Of a DNA stretch of 64,000 nt, positions 1 to 8,358 are shown in pieces. Below the pieces are notes generated by a model. That model searched no databases, had not been told where the DNA came from, and saw only the letters and a program-made list of their open reading frames with translations. A program made the position numbers and the translations under genes. Where the stretch lies: NCBI RefSeq assembly GCF_024171605.1, contig NZ_JALKAA010000002.1, forward strand, positions 496,001-560,000, given 5' to 3'. The stretch is from Pontibacter sp. HSC-36F09. Its GTDB lineage: Bacteria; Bacteroidota; Bacteroidia; Cytophagales; Hymenobacteraceae. Within the stretch, counting starts at the first letter, position 1. The number at the start of each line of letters is the position of its first letter.

Positions 1-479
1 ACAGCCACTGTCACGGCGAACGGAATACCGATCTCGTCGAACACGGCCAGCTGCAGCACGCTTGCCACCAAGAAAAGGCGTATGGCCGTGCTCAGTGTGC
101 GTGACAAGAGGAAGAAAGCGGCCCCGGTTTTATAGGACCAGAAGCCGAGACGCTGCTCCAAGTAGGTATAGATGGAAACTAGGTTGAGGCGGTAATACAG
201 CGGCAGCAGCACCGTAGCAACCACAAAATAGCCTGCCAGGTAACCCAGCACCACCTGCAGGTACGAGAACTGCGCGTCGCGCACCATGCCCGGCACCGAC
301 ACAAACGTAACCCCCGACAAAGTAGCGCCTATCATGCCAAAGGCCACCACATACCAGGGCGATTTCCGGTTGGCCAGGAAAAAGGTATAGGAATCCGTAT
401 TCTTGCCAGTGAGGAAAGAAATCAGGACCAGGATGCCGAAATAGCCGATGAGGAGGCTTAGGATGAGCGTTGCAGACAT
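1..479 (-). CDS. Sodium:solute symporter family protein, N-terminal part (runs off window start)
   Basis: The reading frame begins at an ATG at 477-479 and stays open to base 1, so only the first 159 residues are present. They show an N-terminal membrane helix, then the hallmarks of the SSS/SLC5 family: a short linker with [15 protein letters not shown] around residues 34-48, [16 protein letters not shown] around 50-65, and a run of further helices. These proteins use the sodium gradient to bring a small solute across the inner membrane; the substrate cannot be read from this fragment. The start directly follows the end of the next gene's region on the same strand with a 52-base gap, so co-transcription with the hydrolase upstream is possible. 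A different open frame over the same bases is a shadow. Confidence 0.85.
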   Translation of the reverse strand, partial: MSATLILSLLIGYFGILVLISFLTGKNTDSYTFFLANRKSPWYVVAFGMIGATLSGVTFVSVPGMVRDAQFSYLQVVLGYLAGYFVVATVLLPLYYRLNLVSIYTYLEQRLGFWSYKTGAAFFLLSRTLSTAIRLFLVASVLQLAVFDEIGIPFAVTVA

Positions 480-531
480 GTGAAATGCGGGAAAAACGCT
501 GCAAATATAGCACAGCCTGCCGGTTTTAGGG

Positions 532-1548
532 CTATACCAATTCCCGCAGCAGCACCTGCTCGCCAATGGCAGGTATACGCAAGCCCTGCATCATACCTGA
601 TACGGCGATCTGCTCGAGCAGGCGTACCGGCTCTCCCGCCGGCTCGTCCGACAGGTCGAAGGTGCCGTAGTGCATCGGTATAAAAGTGCCGCCGCGCAGC
701 ACATTGTAGGCCCGCACCGCTTCATGCGGATTCAGGTGACTTTTCTGCATCAGAAAGCTCGGGCGATAAGCCCCCACCGGCATCACACACACATCCATCG
801 GACCGAACAAAGACTCTATCTCCTCAAAGTGCCCGTTATAACCTGTGTCGCCGGCAAAGTAAAGCTGCATGGTGGGCGTCTTGATCAGGAAACTTCCCCA
901 CAGCACTTTGTTCATGTCGAACATGCCGCGGCGGTGCCAGTGCGAGGCTGGCAGAAAGTAGATCTCTATACCTTCCGGGGTGAGGTCGAATTTCTGGTAC
1001 CAGCCTGCCTCCTGGTAAGGCAGGTGCGGCTCGGCGCTACGCAGCAGATCACCAGCATGCAAAGGGGCAAGGGCCTTCAGGTCCGGGTTGTGGCGGTAGA
1101 GTGTTTTAATGGAGCGTTCGTCGAGGTGGTCGCGGTGGCCGTGCGAGAGCAGGACCAGGTCTATACCTGTGAGTTGCTCCGGCGCGCATGGCAGCCCGAT
1201 GCGCCGCTTGATCATGGGCAGGTCGTAGAACACCGGGTCGGTGATCATGGTCAGGCCGTTCACCCGGATCAGAAACGTGGCATGCCCGAGCCACACCACC
1301 ATGTCTTCCTTCGATGTGATGAAATCGGTGCCGTAGACAACGGGCGGCACATAGGTGTCGGCTTTCTTTTCTTCGCGCTGCGGATTGCGGGAGGTTTTCC
1401 AGCGCAGCACCTGGCTCATTTTAGGGTTAAAGAGCTCGTTGCCATTCAAAAACTGCCCGTTAATGGTCTTATTGCCGCGGAAATCTGGTTTTACCACGGG
1501 CAGTTTGTCGTTTTTCAGATGTCTTACTGTTTCGTTCTTCTGCTTCAA
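532..1548 (-). CDS. Metallo-beta-lactamase-fold hydrolase, NAPE-PLD-like
   Basis: A 338-residue soluble protein with the full metallo-beta-lactamase signature: [11 protein letters not shown] near residue 84, the zinc motif SHGHRDHLD (H136, H138, D140, H141), a PASHWHRRG segment supplying a further histidine, [12 protein letters not shown] with the bridging aspartate, and PMHYGTFDL near the C-terminus carrying the last histidine. The WLGHATFL and HWHRRG pattern is that of the NAPE-PLD/UlaG-type zinc hydrolases, which cleave phosphodiester or lactone bonds. The true substrate in bacteria of this kind is unknown. No signal peptide is visible, so it should be cytoplasmic. It lies upstream of the symporter gene on the same strand. 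Confidence 0.88.
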   Translation of the reverse strand: MKQKNETVRHLKNDKLPVVKPDFRGNKTINGQFLNGNELFNPKMSQVLRWKTSRNPQREEKKADTYVPPVVYGTDFITSKEDMVVWLGHATFLIRVNGLTMITDPVFYDLPMIKRRIGLPCAPEQLTGIDLVLLSHGHRDHLDERSIKTLYRHNPDLKALAPLHAGDLLRSAEPHLPYQEAGWYQKFDLTPEGIEIYFLPASHWHRRGMFDMNKVLWGSFLIKTPTMQLYFAGDTGYNGHFEEIESLFGPMDVCVMPVGAYRPSFLMQKSHLNPHEAVRAYNVLRGGTFIPMHYGTFDLSDEPAGEPVRLLEQIAVSGMMQGLRIPAIGEQVLLRELV

Positions 1549-1643
1549 AATCTGAATAAGCTTGTTTCAGGGAATATTAACACGATAACGCGCACGAAAG
1601 TTGAAACGTGTGCCGGTAATTAATTAAAATACGCCAACAGGCA

Positions 1644-1682
1644 TTAAAAAAACGCCTTCTCCTTTCAGAAAAGACGCTTTGT
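1644..1682 (-). terminator. Rho-independent terminator of the outer-membrane barrel gene
   Basis: Read on the minus strand, a GCGTCTT / AAGGCGT stem with a purine-rich loop is followed by seven T residues, 25 bases after the stop codon of the upstream barrel gene. One position pairs as G-U. It fits a terminator for the 1707-2360 gene. Confidence 0.6.
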
Positions 1683-1706
1683 AATTTTTTATCCTACCCC
1701 GGTAGG

Positions 1707-2360
1707 CTAGTACCAGAAACCTCCGCTTCGGCCCACAGACACCGGATGGTGAAATGGACTGTAGAACGGGGAGGCGCCTTTGGAGTAGCGCATAGCACCG
1801 GTCACCGAAAAGTGCTCTGTGATTTTATAAGTCGCCCGCATGTCCATGCCCTGGCGGCCCGGGTTCATAAAGTTCATGTAAGCCGGGTTCTGAGCTGGTA
1901 TGTTCGAGAAGTCCCTCCACACGCTGCCGCTCAGGATCAGGCGATCGTTCACCAGGTATTCGGCACCCACATGGGCAATGTAATGATCATTTTGGCTGCT
2001 CCGCATTAGGGTAGTTCCGCCATCAGAAGTAGGCACGGTATACTGGCCCGGCATCACCGATAGATAGGTCAGGCTGCTGAACACGCGCAGGCGCGGGTTG
2101 AGCTGATAACGGACGGTTGGTTCCAGGTAGGTGGCGCCAAAACCGCTGCCAAAACTGGCTCCGGCCGAAAGACTGTAGCTGAAGCGCTTTGCGGGCATCT
2201 CAAATTTCGTCGGCCTTTCTTCTTCAGTAGCTGGGGCTGGTCGCTCCTGCAGGACCGGGGCTGGTGCAGTTTCCAGGCTGGCTTTCTGGCCCGTCTGTGC
2301 CATGGCGCTCCCTGCGAAAAGCAGGCTGCAGGTCAGGAAAGTGCTCAAAAATATTTTCAC
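1707..2360 (-). CDS. Secreted outer-membrane beta-barrel protein of unknown function
   Basis: A 217-residue protein with a clear Sec signal peptide (hydrophobic core to about residue 19, cleavage near SAMA-QTG). After a proline- and glutamate-rich linker (residues 30-55) come alternating hydrophobic/polar strands such as FSYSLSAGASFGSG, RLRVFSSLTYLSV and FSVTGAMRYSKG that look like transmembrane beta-strands of a small barrel. It ends in aromatic residues, which is usual for proteins inserted by the BAM machinery. No specific family is recognised; a structural or pore role is only a guess. A terminator follows the gene. Confidence 0.7.
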   Translation of the reverse strand: MKIFLSTFLTCSLLFAGSAMAQTGQKASLETAPAPVLQERPAPATEEERPTKFEMPAKRFSYSLSAGASFGSGFGATYLEPTVRYQLNPRLRVFSSLTYLSVMPGQYTVPTSDGGTTLMRSSQNDHYIAHVGAEYLVNDRLILSGSVWRDFSNIPAQNPAYMNFMNPGRQGMDMRATYKITEHFSVTGAMRYSKGASPFYSPFHHPVSVGRSGGFWY

Positions 2361-2615
2361 GTGAAAAAAAATCAGTTGAATGTGGTACTAAGTTACAGCG
2401 CAATTGCTTCAGAAACAAGCGGGTGTCATTTCTCAAACGGCTACGCAGGTCATTTGTTGTAGGCAGCTAAACCTTGCTTTTGCTTCCCCAGCCAGGTATA
2501 CGCTTGCTTAAAAAAGCCAGCTGGAAGCTCAAGCCCGGCAAAAGCAGATAGTAAAAGGTATAGGCTATCATCCCCGATGCAGAAACGAGTCTTCCGGGAG
2601 CAAAAAGGAAGGTGA

Positions 2616-4445
2616 CTACTTTGCCTTTGACCCCAACCAATCTTCCCTGAAAGCTTTCATAGCTGGTGTGAGCTCCTTGCCTGACTCTTCGAAACGTTCA
2701 ATCATCAGCTCCGGCATCTCTTCCAGCACAATCTGCGTGCTGATGATCGGGGCCAGCTCGCTACTTCGGTAAGTGATCGGCACACTGTGCGCTGGCTTGA
2801 GTTTGCTCATAATCTTCTGCAGTTCCTTTTCGCTCGTCACTTTCTTGCCATTGAGTGTCAGTAGGATGTCGCCCCGGTTCAGACCGGCTTTGTAAAGCGG
2901 CGAGGTGACATAGGTGCCGCTCACGAGCTTTGCGCCGTTCTTGCTGAACTCGAAGTTGGCTGGTCCCAGGCTGGCCTTGCCGGGTTCGGCTTTACGCAGT
3001 TGCAGACCGGCTTCGGCCAACAAGGCGGCGTAGTCAGGCAGTTCGCTACCGTATACCTGTCGTCTGAAAAAGTCGGATGCCCAGGCGGTGTCTTTGGTCA
3101 CTTCGGCCAGCGTGCGCTCCAGGTCGGCCATGGTATAAGGCATTTCAGTTTTGCCGTACTTCTGCCAGAGCGCCTGCATGTAGGCGTCGAGGGTGGTGTT
3201 GAAGTCACGGCGCAGCGTCAGGTCGAGTCCCATGCCCAGCATGCTGCCATAGGTATAGTACGAGATAAAGGTGTTGTGACGATTGTTCGGGTCCACGGAG
3301 CGGGCGGCATCCACAAAAGGTGCTTGCATACTCATCTCCGCCAGGCTATGGTAGTGCCTTCCGGGTGAGAGCAGCACGTAGTTCAGGTCGCGGGCAACGT
3401 TTTTAACATCATTGATGCCGAGGCGGTACATGGTCAGGGCCCCATAGTAAGAGGTAAAACCTTCGGCCAGCCACAGGGCCTCCGTCATGTTGGCCCGCTG
3501 AAAATCGAAAGGCTCCAGCGTAGCAGGTCGCAGGCGCTCCACATTCCAGGCATGAAAAAACTCATGCGACACGGTACCAAGCAGGGCCGGGGTAGAAGTG
3601 CCGAGCGGGCGGGAGCTCGACACGATGGTAGAGTTGCGATGCTCCATGCCGTCACCTATGGCCTGCGGACCATAGCAGGCGATAAAGGTATAGCGGCCGA
3701 AATCGAAGTCGGGCAGTTCTCCGAATACCGCCTGCTGCTCGGCCACGATTTGCTTGGTTTTCGCCACGTACTCATCAAACTGCGCCTTGTTGCCGTGGTG
3801 GTGCATGGCTACCTGAATGGTCTTGCTTTTGCCGCGGTCCTGCACGGTCCACTCTGCCAGTTCAAAATTGCTCAGCTCGGTGGGGCTGTCCATGAGGTAC
3901 TGAAAGTGAGGTGCAGTGAAAGTAGAGTCGTTTACAGGTTGCAGCTGCGTGGCGACTTTCCAGTTGCTACCCTTAGGTATGCGAAACGTGACGCGGGCGG
4001 GAGCTTGCTCGAAGCCGCGGGCATACATGAGGGTGGCGGGCATGTTCAGGTGCGCGTGCGTCTCATCGATGCCGGTATAGGTGCCGTCGGCATGGGCGCC
4101 AAACAAGGTATAGCTCAGTGTGATCTCTCCCTGATGCCCGCTCACGTCCCACTGGTGCGGATTCGGTCGGCTGATCTGCAACTGCTTTCCTTTGCTGTCG
4201 GTCGCTTTCACGCTGTAGACGTTTTTGGCAAACTCGTGCAGTGCATAGCGCCCCGGCGAGCTGCGCGGCATGAGCACCTGCAGGGTGTCGCTTTTTATAC
4301 CTGTAAAAGTAACGCTGATCTGTGCCTCGTGGTGCACGGCGTTCGGGAAGGAGAGGTGGTAGCTAACTTGCTGTTCCTGTGCCAGCAGAGGGGTAAACGA
4401 CAGCGACAGGGCAGCGCACAGGGCGCCAAAAAGTCTCGTGGACAT
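2616..4445 (-). CDS. M61 family metallopeptidase with PDZ domain
   Basis: A 609-residue exported protein. A signal peptide covers residues 1-22. Residues about 25-200 form the N-terminal beta domain of M61 peptidases. The catalytic domain carries GMEHRNS (around 266-272), the zinc motif HEFFH (294-298) with the following NVERLRP, and a downstream LWLAEGFTSYYG segment that supplies the glutamate ligand. Residues about 495-565 form a PDZ domain with SPLYKAGLNRGDILLTLNG. The family is named for glycyl aminopeptidase activity on peptides with N-terminal glycine or alanine; here it probably acts in the periplasm. All key residues are present. It is preceded by a methyltransferase on the same strand, 58 bases away. 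Confidence 0.92.
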   Translation of the reverse strand: MSTRLFGALCAALSLSFTPLLAQEQQVSYHLSFPNAVHHEAQISVTFTGIKSDTLQVLMPRSSPGRYALHEFAKNVYSVKATDSKGKQLQISRPNPHQWDVSGHQGEITLSYTLFGAHADGTYTGIDETHAHLNMPATLMYARGFEQAPARVTFRIPKGSNWKVATQLQPVNDSTFTAPHFQYLMDSPTELSNFELAEWTVQDRGKSKTIQVAMHHHGNKAQFDEYVAKTKQIVAEQQAVFGELPDFDFGRYTFIACYGPQAIGDGMEHRNSTIVSSSRPLGTSTPALLGTVSHEFFHAWNVERLRPATLEPFDFQRANMTEALWLAEGFTSYYGALTMYRLGINDVKNVARDLNYVLLSPGRHYHSLAEMSMQAPFVDAARSVDPNNRHNTFISYYTYGSMLGMGLDLTLRRDFNTTLDAYMQALWQKYGKTEMPYTMADLERTLAEVTKDTAWASDFFRRQVYGSELPDYAALLAEAGLQLRKAEPGKASLGPANFEFSKNGAKLVSGTYVTSPLYKAGLNRGDILLTLNGKKVTSEKELQKIMSKLKPAHSVPITYRSSELAPIISTQIVLEEMPELMIERFEESGKELTPAMKAFREDWLGSKAK

Positions 4446-4503
4446 AAGGGTGTGTTTGGTTCGAAACTAAAAGTAGGAATTTTATAATTGTTGCGCAATG
4501 TGG

Positions 4504-5157
4504 CTATACTTTCCGGTAGGCCCTGGCCTGTACCAGACCGCCGTAAAATGTGGCGGAAGCCTCAAGTCGCAACGGTTGTCTGGCGAAGTGATCATTAAAG
4601 TCTGGTAGTCTGGGGGCTTTCACATGGCTCACCAAACCGAAAAAGGTATACATGCTTTTGAGCAGCAGTTGCTGCCAGGCAGGAGGTGGTGTTTGAGCTG
4701 GCCAGAAATCGCTGAAAAGCCAACGGCCTTGCGGACGTAATGAAGCACACAACCGATTCATAAGTTGCTGCAGCCGCTCATCCGGAAAAAGATCGAGTAG
4801 GAAAGGGGTAATGATCACGTCGAAGGTTTCGTCTGGCTGTAAGCTGTTTTCGTCGCCTAGGCGAAAGTCTATCTTGAATGGTTCTGGAAACTTTTGACGG
4901 ATGCGTCGTTGGGTCAGGTGCAGCATTTTTTCAGAGACTTCTAGGTAAGTGATCTCTGCTTCAGGCCTATACCTGAGCAACTGCTCCAGCAGCCAACCAC
5001 TACCGCCCCCGATCAACAGCACTTTTGAATTTGGAGGTATAAGTGAAATGTGTTCCGTCTGCGCCCGCTGCAACACATTGCCGAAGACGAGCCATGAGAG
5101 GCCATCGTAAATTGGGGCTATGCTGTCGAAATTGGTGTTACTCACTGATTTTATCAT
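4504..5157 (-). CDS. Class I SAM-dependent methyltransferase
   Basis: A 217-residue protein with the nucleotide-binding loop VLLIGGGSGWLLEQLL (around residues 46-61), an acidic YLEVSEKML strand that should bind the ribose of S-adenosylmethionine, and FDVIITPFLLDLFPDE as motif II. The length and motifs fit small Methyltransf_25-type enzymes; the substrate is unknown. The start codon at 5155-5157 lies inside the terminal inverted repeat of a 152-base repeat element, so the element sets the sequence just upstream of the gene. Related proteins occur in Bacteroidota beside lipid or quinone genes, but nothing here fixes a pathway. Confidence 0.82.
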   Translation of the reverse strand: MIKSVSNTNFDSIAPIYDGLSWLVFGNVLQRAQTEHISLIPPNSKVLLIGGGSGWLLEQLLRYRPEAEITYLEVSEKMLHLTQRRIRQKFPEPFKIDFRLGDENSLQPDETFDVIITPFLLDLFPDERLQQLMNRLCASLRPQGRWLFSDFWPAQTPPPAWQQLLLKSMYTFFGLVSHVKAPRLPDFNDHFARQPLRLEASATFYGGLVQARAYRKV

Positions 5158-5305
5158 TTCGACCTAAGGGAGAAATCTGAAGAGAAAGTGGGTAAGCTGA
5201 TTAGTAACTTCAATCCTAATTGGATTCAATTGAATGACGAAGTTAAAGGTTGGGAGGATTAACATACTATATATCACTCCAGATTTCTCCCTTAGGTCGA
5301 AATGA
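5154..5305. repeat. R2 family MITE-like element, 152 bp with perfect 26-bp terminal inverted repeats
   Basis: The two ends (5154-5179 and 5280-5305) are exact reverse complements; each contains the word CAGATTTCTCCCTTAGG or its complement and ends in CGAAATGA. Shorter relatives of about 80 bases with the same ends occur at 16924-17003, 17966-18064 and 49607-49686. The interior is AT-rich and has its own inverted repeats (AACTTC...GAAGTT). It carries no gene. It fills the gap between the CinA-type gene and the methyltransferase. Confidence 0.85.
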
Positions 5306-5340
5306 CAAAAATGAACAATCTTCATCACTAGTCATAAGGG

Positions 5341-5832
5341 CTACCGAGAGTAGTGATCTTCCACAATCCCTTTAAGTTTTTCGAGCACGTATTCGGTAAA
5401 TTGTTTCAGCAGACTTTGGCTGTTGCCTTTAAACACTTCCCGGAACTCCTCCGCTTTGCCATCATACAGAAAGGAAACGAAGATGGTGCCCACCGGCTTT
5501 TCGGATGTTTCGGAGCCTCCGGAGCCGGCAAGGCCCGTGGTGGCGACACTGATGTCGGCATTCAACGCTTTCTTCAGGCCCATCACCATCTCATTGGTTA
5601 CCTGCTGCGACTCGGCGGTGTAGAGGTCGAGGGTATCCTGTTTCACACCCAGGAGTTTTTTCTTGGCTTCCACATTGTATACTACCAGGCTGCCGATCAG
5701 CACATCGCTGCTGCCTTTGGCTTTTACCAATTCAGATGACAACATGCCAGCCGTGCAACTCTCAGCAAAGGCAACGGTCAGGCCATTGTCTTTCAGCATC
5801 ATGGTCAGTTCGGTAAGCTCCGTTTGATTCAT
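5341..5832 (-). CDS. pncC: CinA C-terminal-domain protein, nicotinamide-nucleotide amidohydrolase
   Basis: A 163-residue protein, the usual length of the stand-alone CinA C-terminal domain (YgaD/PncC). It has the family motif FAESCTAGMLSSELV (residues 22-36), GSLVVYNVEAKKKLLGV and SVATTGLAGSGG. These enzymes deamidate nicotinamide mononucleotide to nicotinate mononucleotide in NAD salvage. The substrate assignment follows the family, not a visible residue. The ATG at 5830-5832 opens the gene 33 bases after the ThpR gene, so the two are probably one transcript. Confidence 0.88.
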   Translation of the reverse strand: MNQTELTELTMMLKDNGLTVAFAESCTAGMLSSELVKAKGSSDVLIGSLVVYNVEAKKKLLGVKQDTLDLYTAESQQVTNEMVMGLKKALNADISVATTGLAGSGGSETSEKPVGTIFVSFLYDGKAEEFREVFKGNSQSLLKQFTEYVLEKLKGIVEDHYSR

Positions 5833-5865
5833 AGGGTTACATTTAGTTCAGATAAAGGGTGATTC

Positions 5866-6438
5866 TCATACTGTTTTGCCGTCCGGGGGGTTACCTGTCA
5901 GCGGGTAGCGCTGCAGGATGCTGTAGCGGGGGTGAGGCGATCCTAGCTCCGAGCGCCAGACCGCCATTTCATTTACGTGGAGTGTGATCGGGCTGGCAGG
6001 TTCGAATGATTTAAGATCGTGAGGCGCAGGGCGATCCATGCGAAAGCGGGCAAGCGTAACGTGCGGAATGGGCTCACGGTTGAGGGCTGGCACTTCAGAA
6101 AGTGCCTGTGTGAGGGAGCGGCTCAGTTGCGCGAAGGCGTCATGGCTCTTAAAGCGTGCCCAGGTCAGGCGAGGGGAGCGGGGCTTGGGGCCAGGCTCGA
6201 TAGCTTCCAGGTGTAAATCGAAGGGGGCGAACTGCTGCGCCATGTGGGCGGTAATGTCTTGTATAGCAGGCAACTGAGTGGCCGGTACGTTGCCGATGAA
6301 ATAAAGCGTCAGGTGCTGGTTTTCTGTGGGAACTTGTCGAATGGCATCACTCTTATACCTGGCGGCCTGCTCAGTTAAATACTGCTTGAGCGTATCAGGA
6401 AGCGGTGCTGCAATAAATAGTCTGGTCGTTTGGCCCAT
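5866..6438 (-). CDS. thpR: RNA 2',3'-cyclic phosphodiesterase (LigT/ThpR)
   Basis: A 190-residue 2H phosphoesterase with both HxTx motifs: HLTL at residues 42-45 and HVTL at 126-129, spaced as in ThpR. It begins with the usual TRLFIAAPLP. The family opens 2',3'-cyclic phosphate ends of RNA and can ligate tRNA halves in reverse. It is a cytoplasmic enzyme. It is divergent from the PAP2 phosphatase gene across a 93-base gap and precedes pncC on the same strand. Confidence 0.9.
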   Translation of the reverse strand: MGQTTRLFIAAPLPDTLKQYLTEQAARYKSDAIRQVPTENQHLTLYFIGNVPATQLPAIQDITAHMAQQFAPFDLHLEAIEPGPKPRSPRLTWARFKSHDAFAQLSRSLTQALSEVPALNREPIPHVTLARFRMDRPAPHDLKSFEPASPITLHVNEMAVWRSELGSPHPRYSILQRYPLTGNPPDGKTV

Positions 6439-6531
6439 GTACTGTCGTGTCTATACTTGTATGGCTTCGCATACGTAATAACAGGTCGGGCGTATACCTA
6501 GCCTGAATTTGAACCAAGACCCCGAGTATGT

Positions 6532-7239
6532 ATGATACGAAACTTCTATAAAAAGCTGGCTGCGGGCTTTGCCTTGTTCACCCTCGAACTGATCTTTGTG
6601 ATGGTGATTTTCCTGGCCTGTGTGCTGGTCTTTCTCTACGTGAGCGCCCAAGTGGTAGAGGCATCCGGCCCGATAAAGTTCGATGAAGCAGCTTTTGCGG
6701 TTGCCGCCGATTTGCAGAGCACCGGCTTTACACAGTTTATCGAGTTCATCACTTTTTTCGCCTCTCGCCACTTTATGACGGCGGCCGGGCTGTTGCTGAT
6801 CGCCTATTTTTTGTTCGTGCGGAGGCATAAGTGGTATTCGCTTAAAGTGCCGGTGGTGGCACTGGGCAGTATATCGCTCAACCTGGTGCTCAAGTTCTTT
6901 TTCGACAGAGAACGGCCCGCTATGCCCTTGGTCGACGCCTCCGGCTTGAGTTTCCCGAGCGGTCACTCGATGATCGCCGCCTCTTTCTACAGTCTGATCA
7001 TTTACCTCACCTGGAAGCATGTGGAGTCGAAGCCGCTGCGAAATTTCTTGGTGGCCCTGCTCGTCATTTTTATTCTACTCATCGGATTCAGTAGGATATA
7101 CTTGCGCGTGCATTACGCAACAGATGTAGTAGCAGGCTTCGCTGCTGGTATTCTGTGGGTTATCTTTGGTATTGGGCTGCTGCGCCGCATTGAGAAGTAT
7201 ACCCGCAAAGAAATCGCTCCTGTCGTTGAGGAGGAATGA
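6532..7239 (+). CDS. PAP2-family membrane phosphatase (copy 1)
   Basis: A 235-residue integral membrane protein with about six helices. All three phosphatidic acid phosphatase motifs are present: KFFFDRERP (residues 121-129), PSGH (142-145) and SR-IYLRV-H-YAT-D (187-198), including the catalytic histidines H145 and H194. The family dephosphorylates lipid phosphates such as phosphatidate, phosphatidylglycerol phosphate or undecaprenyl pyrophosphate at the outer face of the inner membrane. A second copy with the same layout lies at 8359-9069. The start at 6532 is the first ATG of the open frame. Confidence 0.9.
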   Translation: MIRNFYKKLAAGFALFTLELIFVMVIFLACVLVFLYVSAQVVEASGPIKFDEAAFAVAADLQSTGFTQFIEFITFFASRHFMTAAGLLLIAYFLFVRRHKWYSLKVPVVALGSISLNLVLKFFFDRERPAMPLVDASGLSFPSGHSMIAASFYSLIIYLTWKHVESKPLRNFLVALLVIFILLIGFSRIYLRVHYATDVVAGFAAGILWVIFGIGLLRRIEKYTRKEIAPVVEEE

Positions 7240-7275
7240 TATTCAGGTAGAGGAATTTTTTTTTAGGGTGAGCTA

Positions 7276-7305
7276 TTGCAGATAATAAATTCTGTTATAC
7301 CTTTG
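7276..7305 (+). promoter_or_regulatory. Bacteroidota-type promoter of tRNA-Leu
   Basis: TTG at 7276-7278 and TAccTTTG at 7298-7305 are separated by exactly 19 bases, the spacing of the major Bacteroidota sigma factor consensus (TTTG/TTG, N19, TAnnTTTG). The tRNA gene starts 58 bases further on. Confidence 0.75.
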
Positions 7306-7363
7306 CAATCCCAATCAACAAGGGTTAAAGGGTTTTGGGAACACATTTTGAATAATACCAAAT

Positions 7364-7445
7364 GCGCACGTGGCGAAATTGGTAGACGTGCAGGTCTCAG
7401 AAGCCTGTGCCTTCGGGTGTGGGAGTTCGAGTCTCCCCGTGCGCA
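7364..7445 (+). tRNA. tRNA-Leu (anticodon CAG)
   Basis: The acceptor arms GCGCACG (7364-7370) and CGTGCGC (7438-7444) pair perfectly and are followed by discriminator base A. The D-arm carries GCGAAATTGGTAGACG. The anticodon stem CAGGT/GCCTG holds the 7-base loop CTCAGAA, giving anticodon CAG. A long variable arm (TGCCTTCGGGTGT) marks a class II tRNA, and GGGAG-TTCGAGT-CTCCC is the T arm. The A discriminator and long variable arm fit leucine. CCA is not encoded. A promoter and terminator flank it, so it is a single-gene transcript. Confidence 0.95.
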
Positions 7446-7460
7446 CTAATTCAAAATGTA

Positions 7461-7490
7461 AAAAAGCCGGCTGCAAAGCCGGCTTTTTTG
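7461..7490 (+). terminator. Rho-independent terminator after tRNA-Leu
   Basis: The stem AGCCGGC/GCCGGCT with loop TGCAAA is followed by six T residues, 16 bases after the tRNA. Confidence 0.9.
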
Positions 7491-7689
7491 TTTTATACCT
7501 TTCTGAAGTGATTTTCAAATAAGTATTCTCAGGGTTGTGAAGGGGATGGCGCGAGCGTCCACGCTTGTGTCTGCAATAGTGGGGCCTCTAGGCCAGGTAT
7601 AGGTTTAGGTATAGATATACCGCAAGTTTAGCGTCAGCGCAACTGGTGGTTTTGCATAGGGCCGGTTTGCGACTGGCGTAGCGGCGGCC

Positions 7690-8090
7690 TGCTGTAGGTA
7701 TAGCAACCTGAATTGTTTCATGGCTTCGCCTGTGCGGCGGGCACTCACTTTTTTCCTTGATGAAAAGAAAGAGGGCCCCTACCCCCAGTAAGCAAAAAAA
7801 TCAAGACGCTTTTGAACTCGCTGACCGCTCAAACACAAAATCGTCGTTTTTGCACCTGGCCTGTGATCTGCTTCGTTGCTTCCGGGGCAAGTTACTCTTG
7901 CTATACCTGCCAGTGGCGTGTGCTACAAAGCTTATACCTGTAAAGTAGTAATTACAGGCTCCCCGCCTTAGACAAGAAGGGGTTAGGGGTGGTTGGATCC
8001 GGTATCTGTAGCAAAATCTACAGCGCTTATACTTGCGAACTGGTAACGGCGGAAAGTCCCCCTTAGAAGGGGGCAGGGGGATGTATAATT
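7690..8090. repeat. R5 composite repeat, copy 1, in the gap between the tRNA and the second PAP2 gene
   Basis: The gap 7491-8358 has no gene. About 400 bases of it match 58005-58430 in the same order: a GTAGGTATAGC start, CTTCGCCTGTGCGGCGGG, an AAAGTAAGCAAAAA/ATCAAGACGC block, GCTTCCGGGGCAAGTTACTC with TTGCTATACCTGCCAGTG, CTTATACCTGTAAA, then a REP-like hairpin ending in GGGGTGGTTGGA, and a second REP hairpin (8054-8083). A short 63-codon open frame over it (7757-7948) is covered by the repeat and is not a credible gene. The 17-base word at 7771-7787 interrupts this copy. Bases 8101-8160 hold AATCCTG-type repeats with another 17-base insert. Confidence 0.8.
7771..7787 (+). repeat. 17-base word GAGGGCCCCTACCCCCA, copy A
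   Basis: Exact copy lying inside the R5 repeat. Removing it restores the reading AAAGTAAGCAAAAA found in the uninterrupted R5 copy at 58078-58091, so it behaves as a clean insertion of 17 bases. Confidence 0.85.
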
Positions 8091-8114
8091 GTGCAAGAGA
8101 ATCCTGTCAATCCG

Positions 8115-8131
8115 TGGGGGTAGGGGCCCTC
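8115..8131 (-). repeat. 17-base word GAGGGCCCCTACCCCCA, copy B
   Basis: Exact copy on the minus strand. It sits within a series of AATCCTG repeats (ATCCTGTCAATCCG before it, TTTTAATCCTGTAAATCC after it); the repeat series reads on if the 17 bases are removed. Confidence 0.85.
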
Positions 8132-8358
8132 TTTTAATCCTGTAAATCCTGATTCAGACAAGCTGTACCTGCAGACCTCGTGGTGTGCAGAGTTCCTGCG
8201 TGTGTCTCAACCGACTGCTATAACTATACCTATGCCTCTTCAGCCGATGCCAATCTGTTAGACACTTGCAGGTCTGGAAGACACTGCGAGGTCTTTTCAA
8301 AAAGCTATACCTCACCTAACCACCCCTTCTTTCGTAAAGTGGGCAAAATGTATGCGAC

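Noticed and set aside
130-513. A 127-codon minus-strand open frame
   Set aside because: It overlaps the symporter gene in another frame; the symporter frame has clear family motifs and a proper start.
670-1623. A 317-codon plus-strand open frame opposite the metallo-hydrolase gene
   Set aside because: It is antisense to a gene with intact zinc motifs and has a histidine/valine-rich composition typical of a shadow frame.
3552-4487. A 311-codon plus-strand open frame opposite the M61 peptidase gene
   Set aside because: Antisense shadow of a complete, motif-bearing peptidase gene.
7757-7948. A 63-codon open frame in the tRNA-PAP2 gap, and 82-110-codon frames at 58045-58442
   Set aside because: They follow the two copies of the R5 repeat, differ in frame and length between copies, and have no plausible start context.
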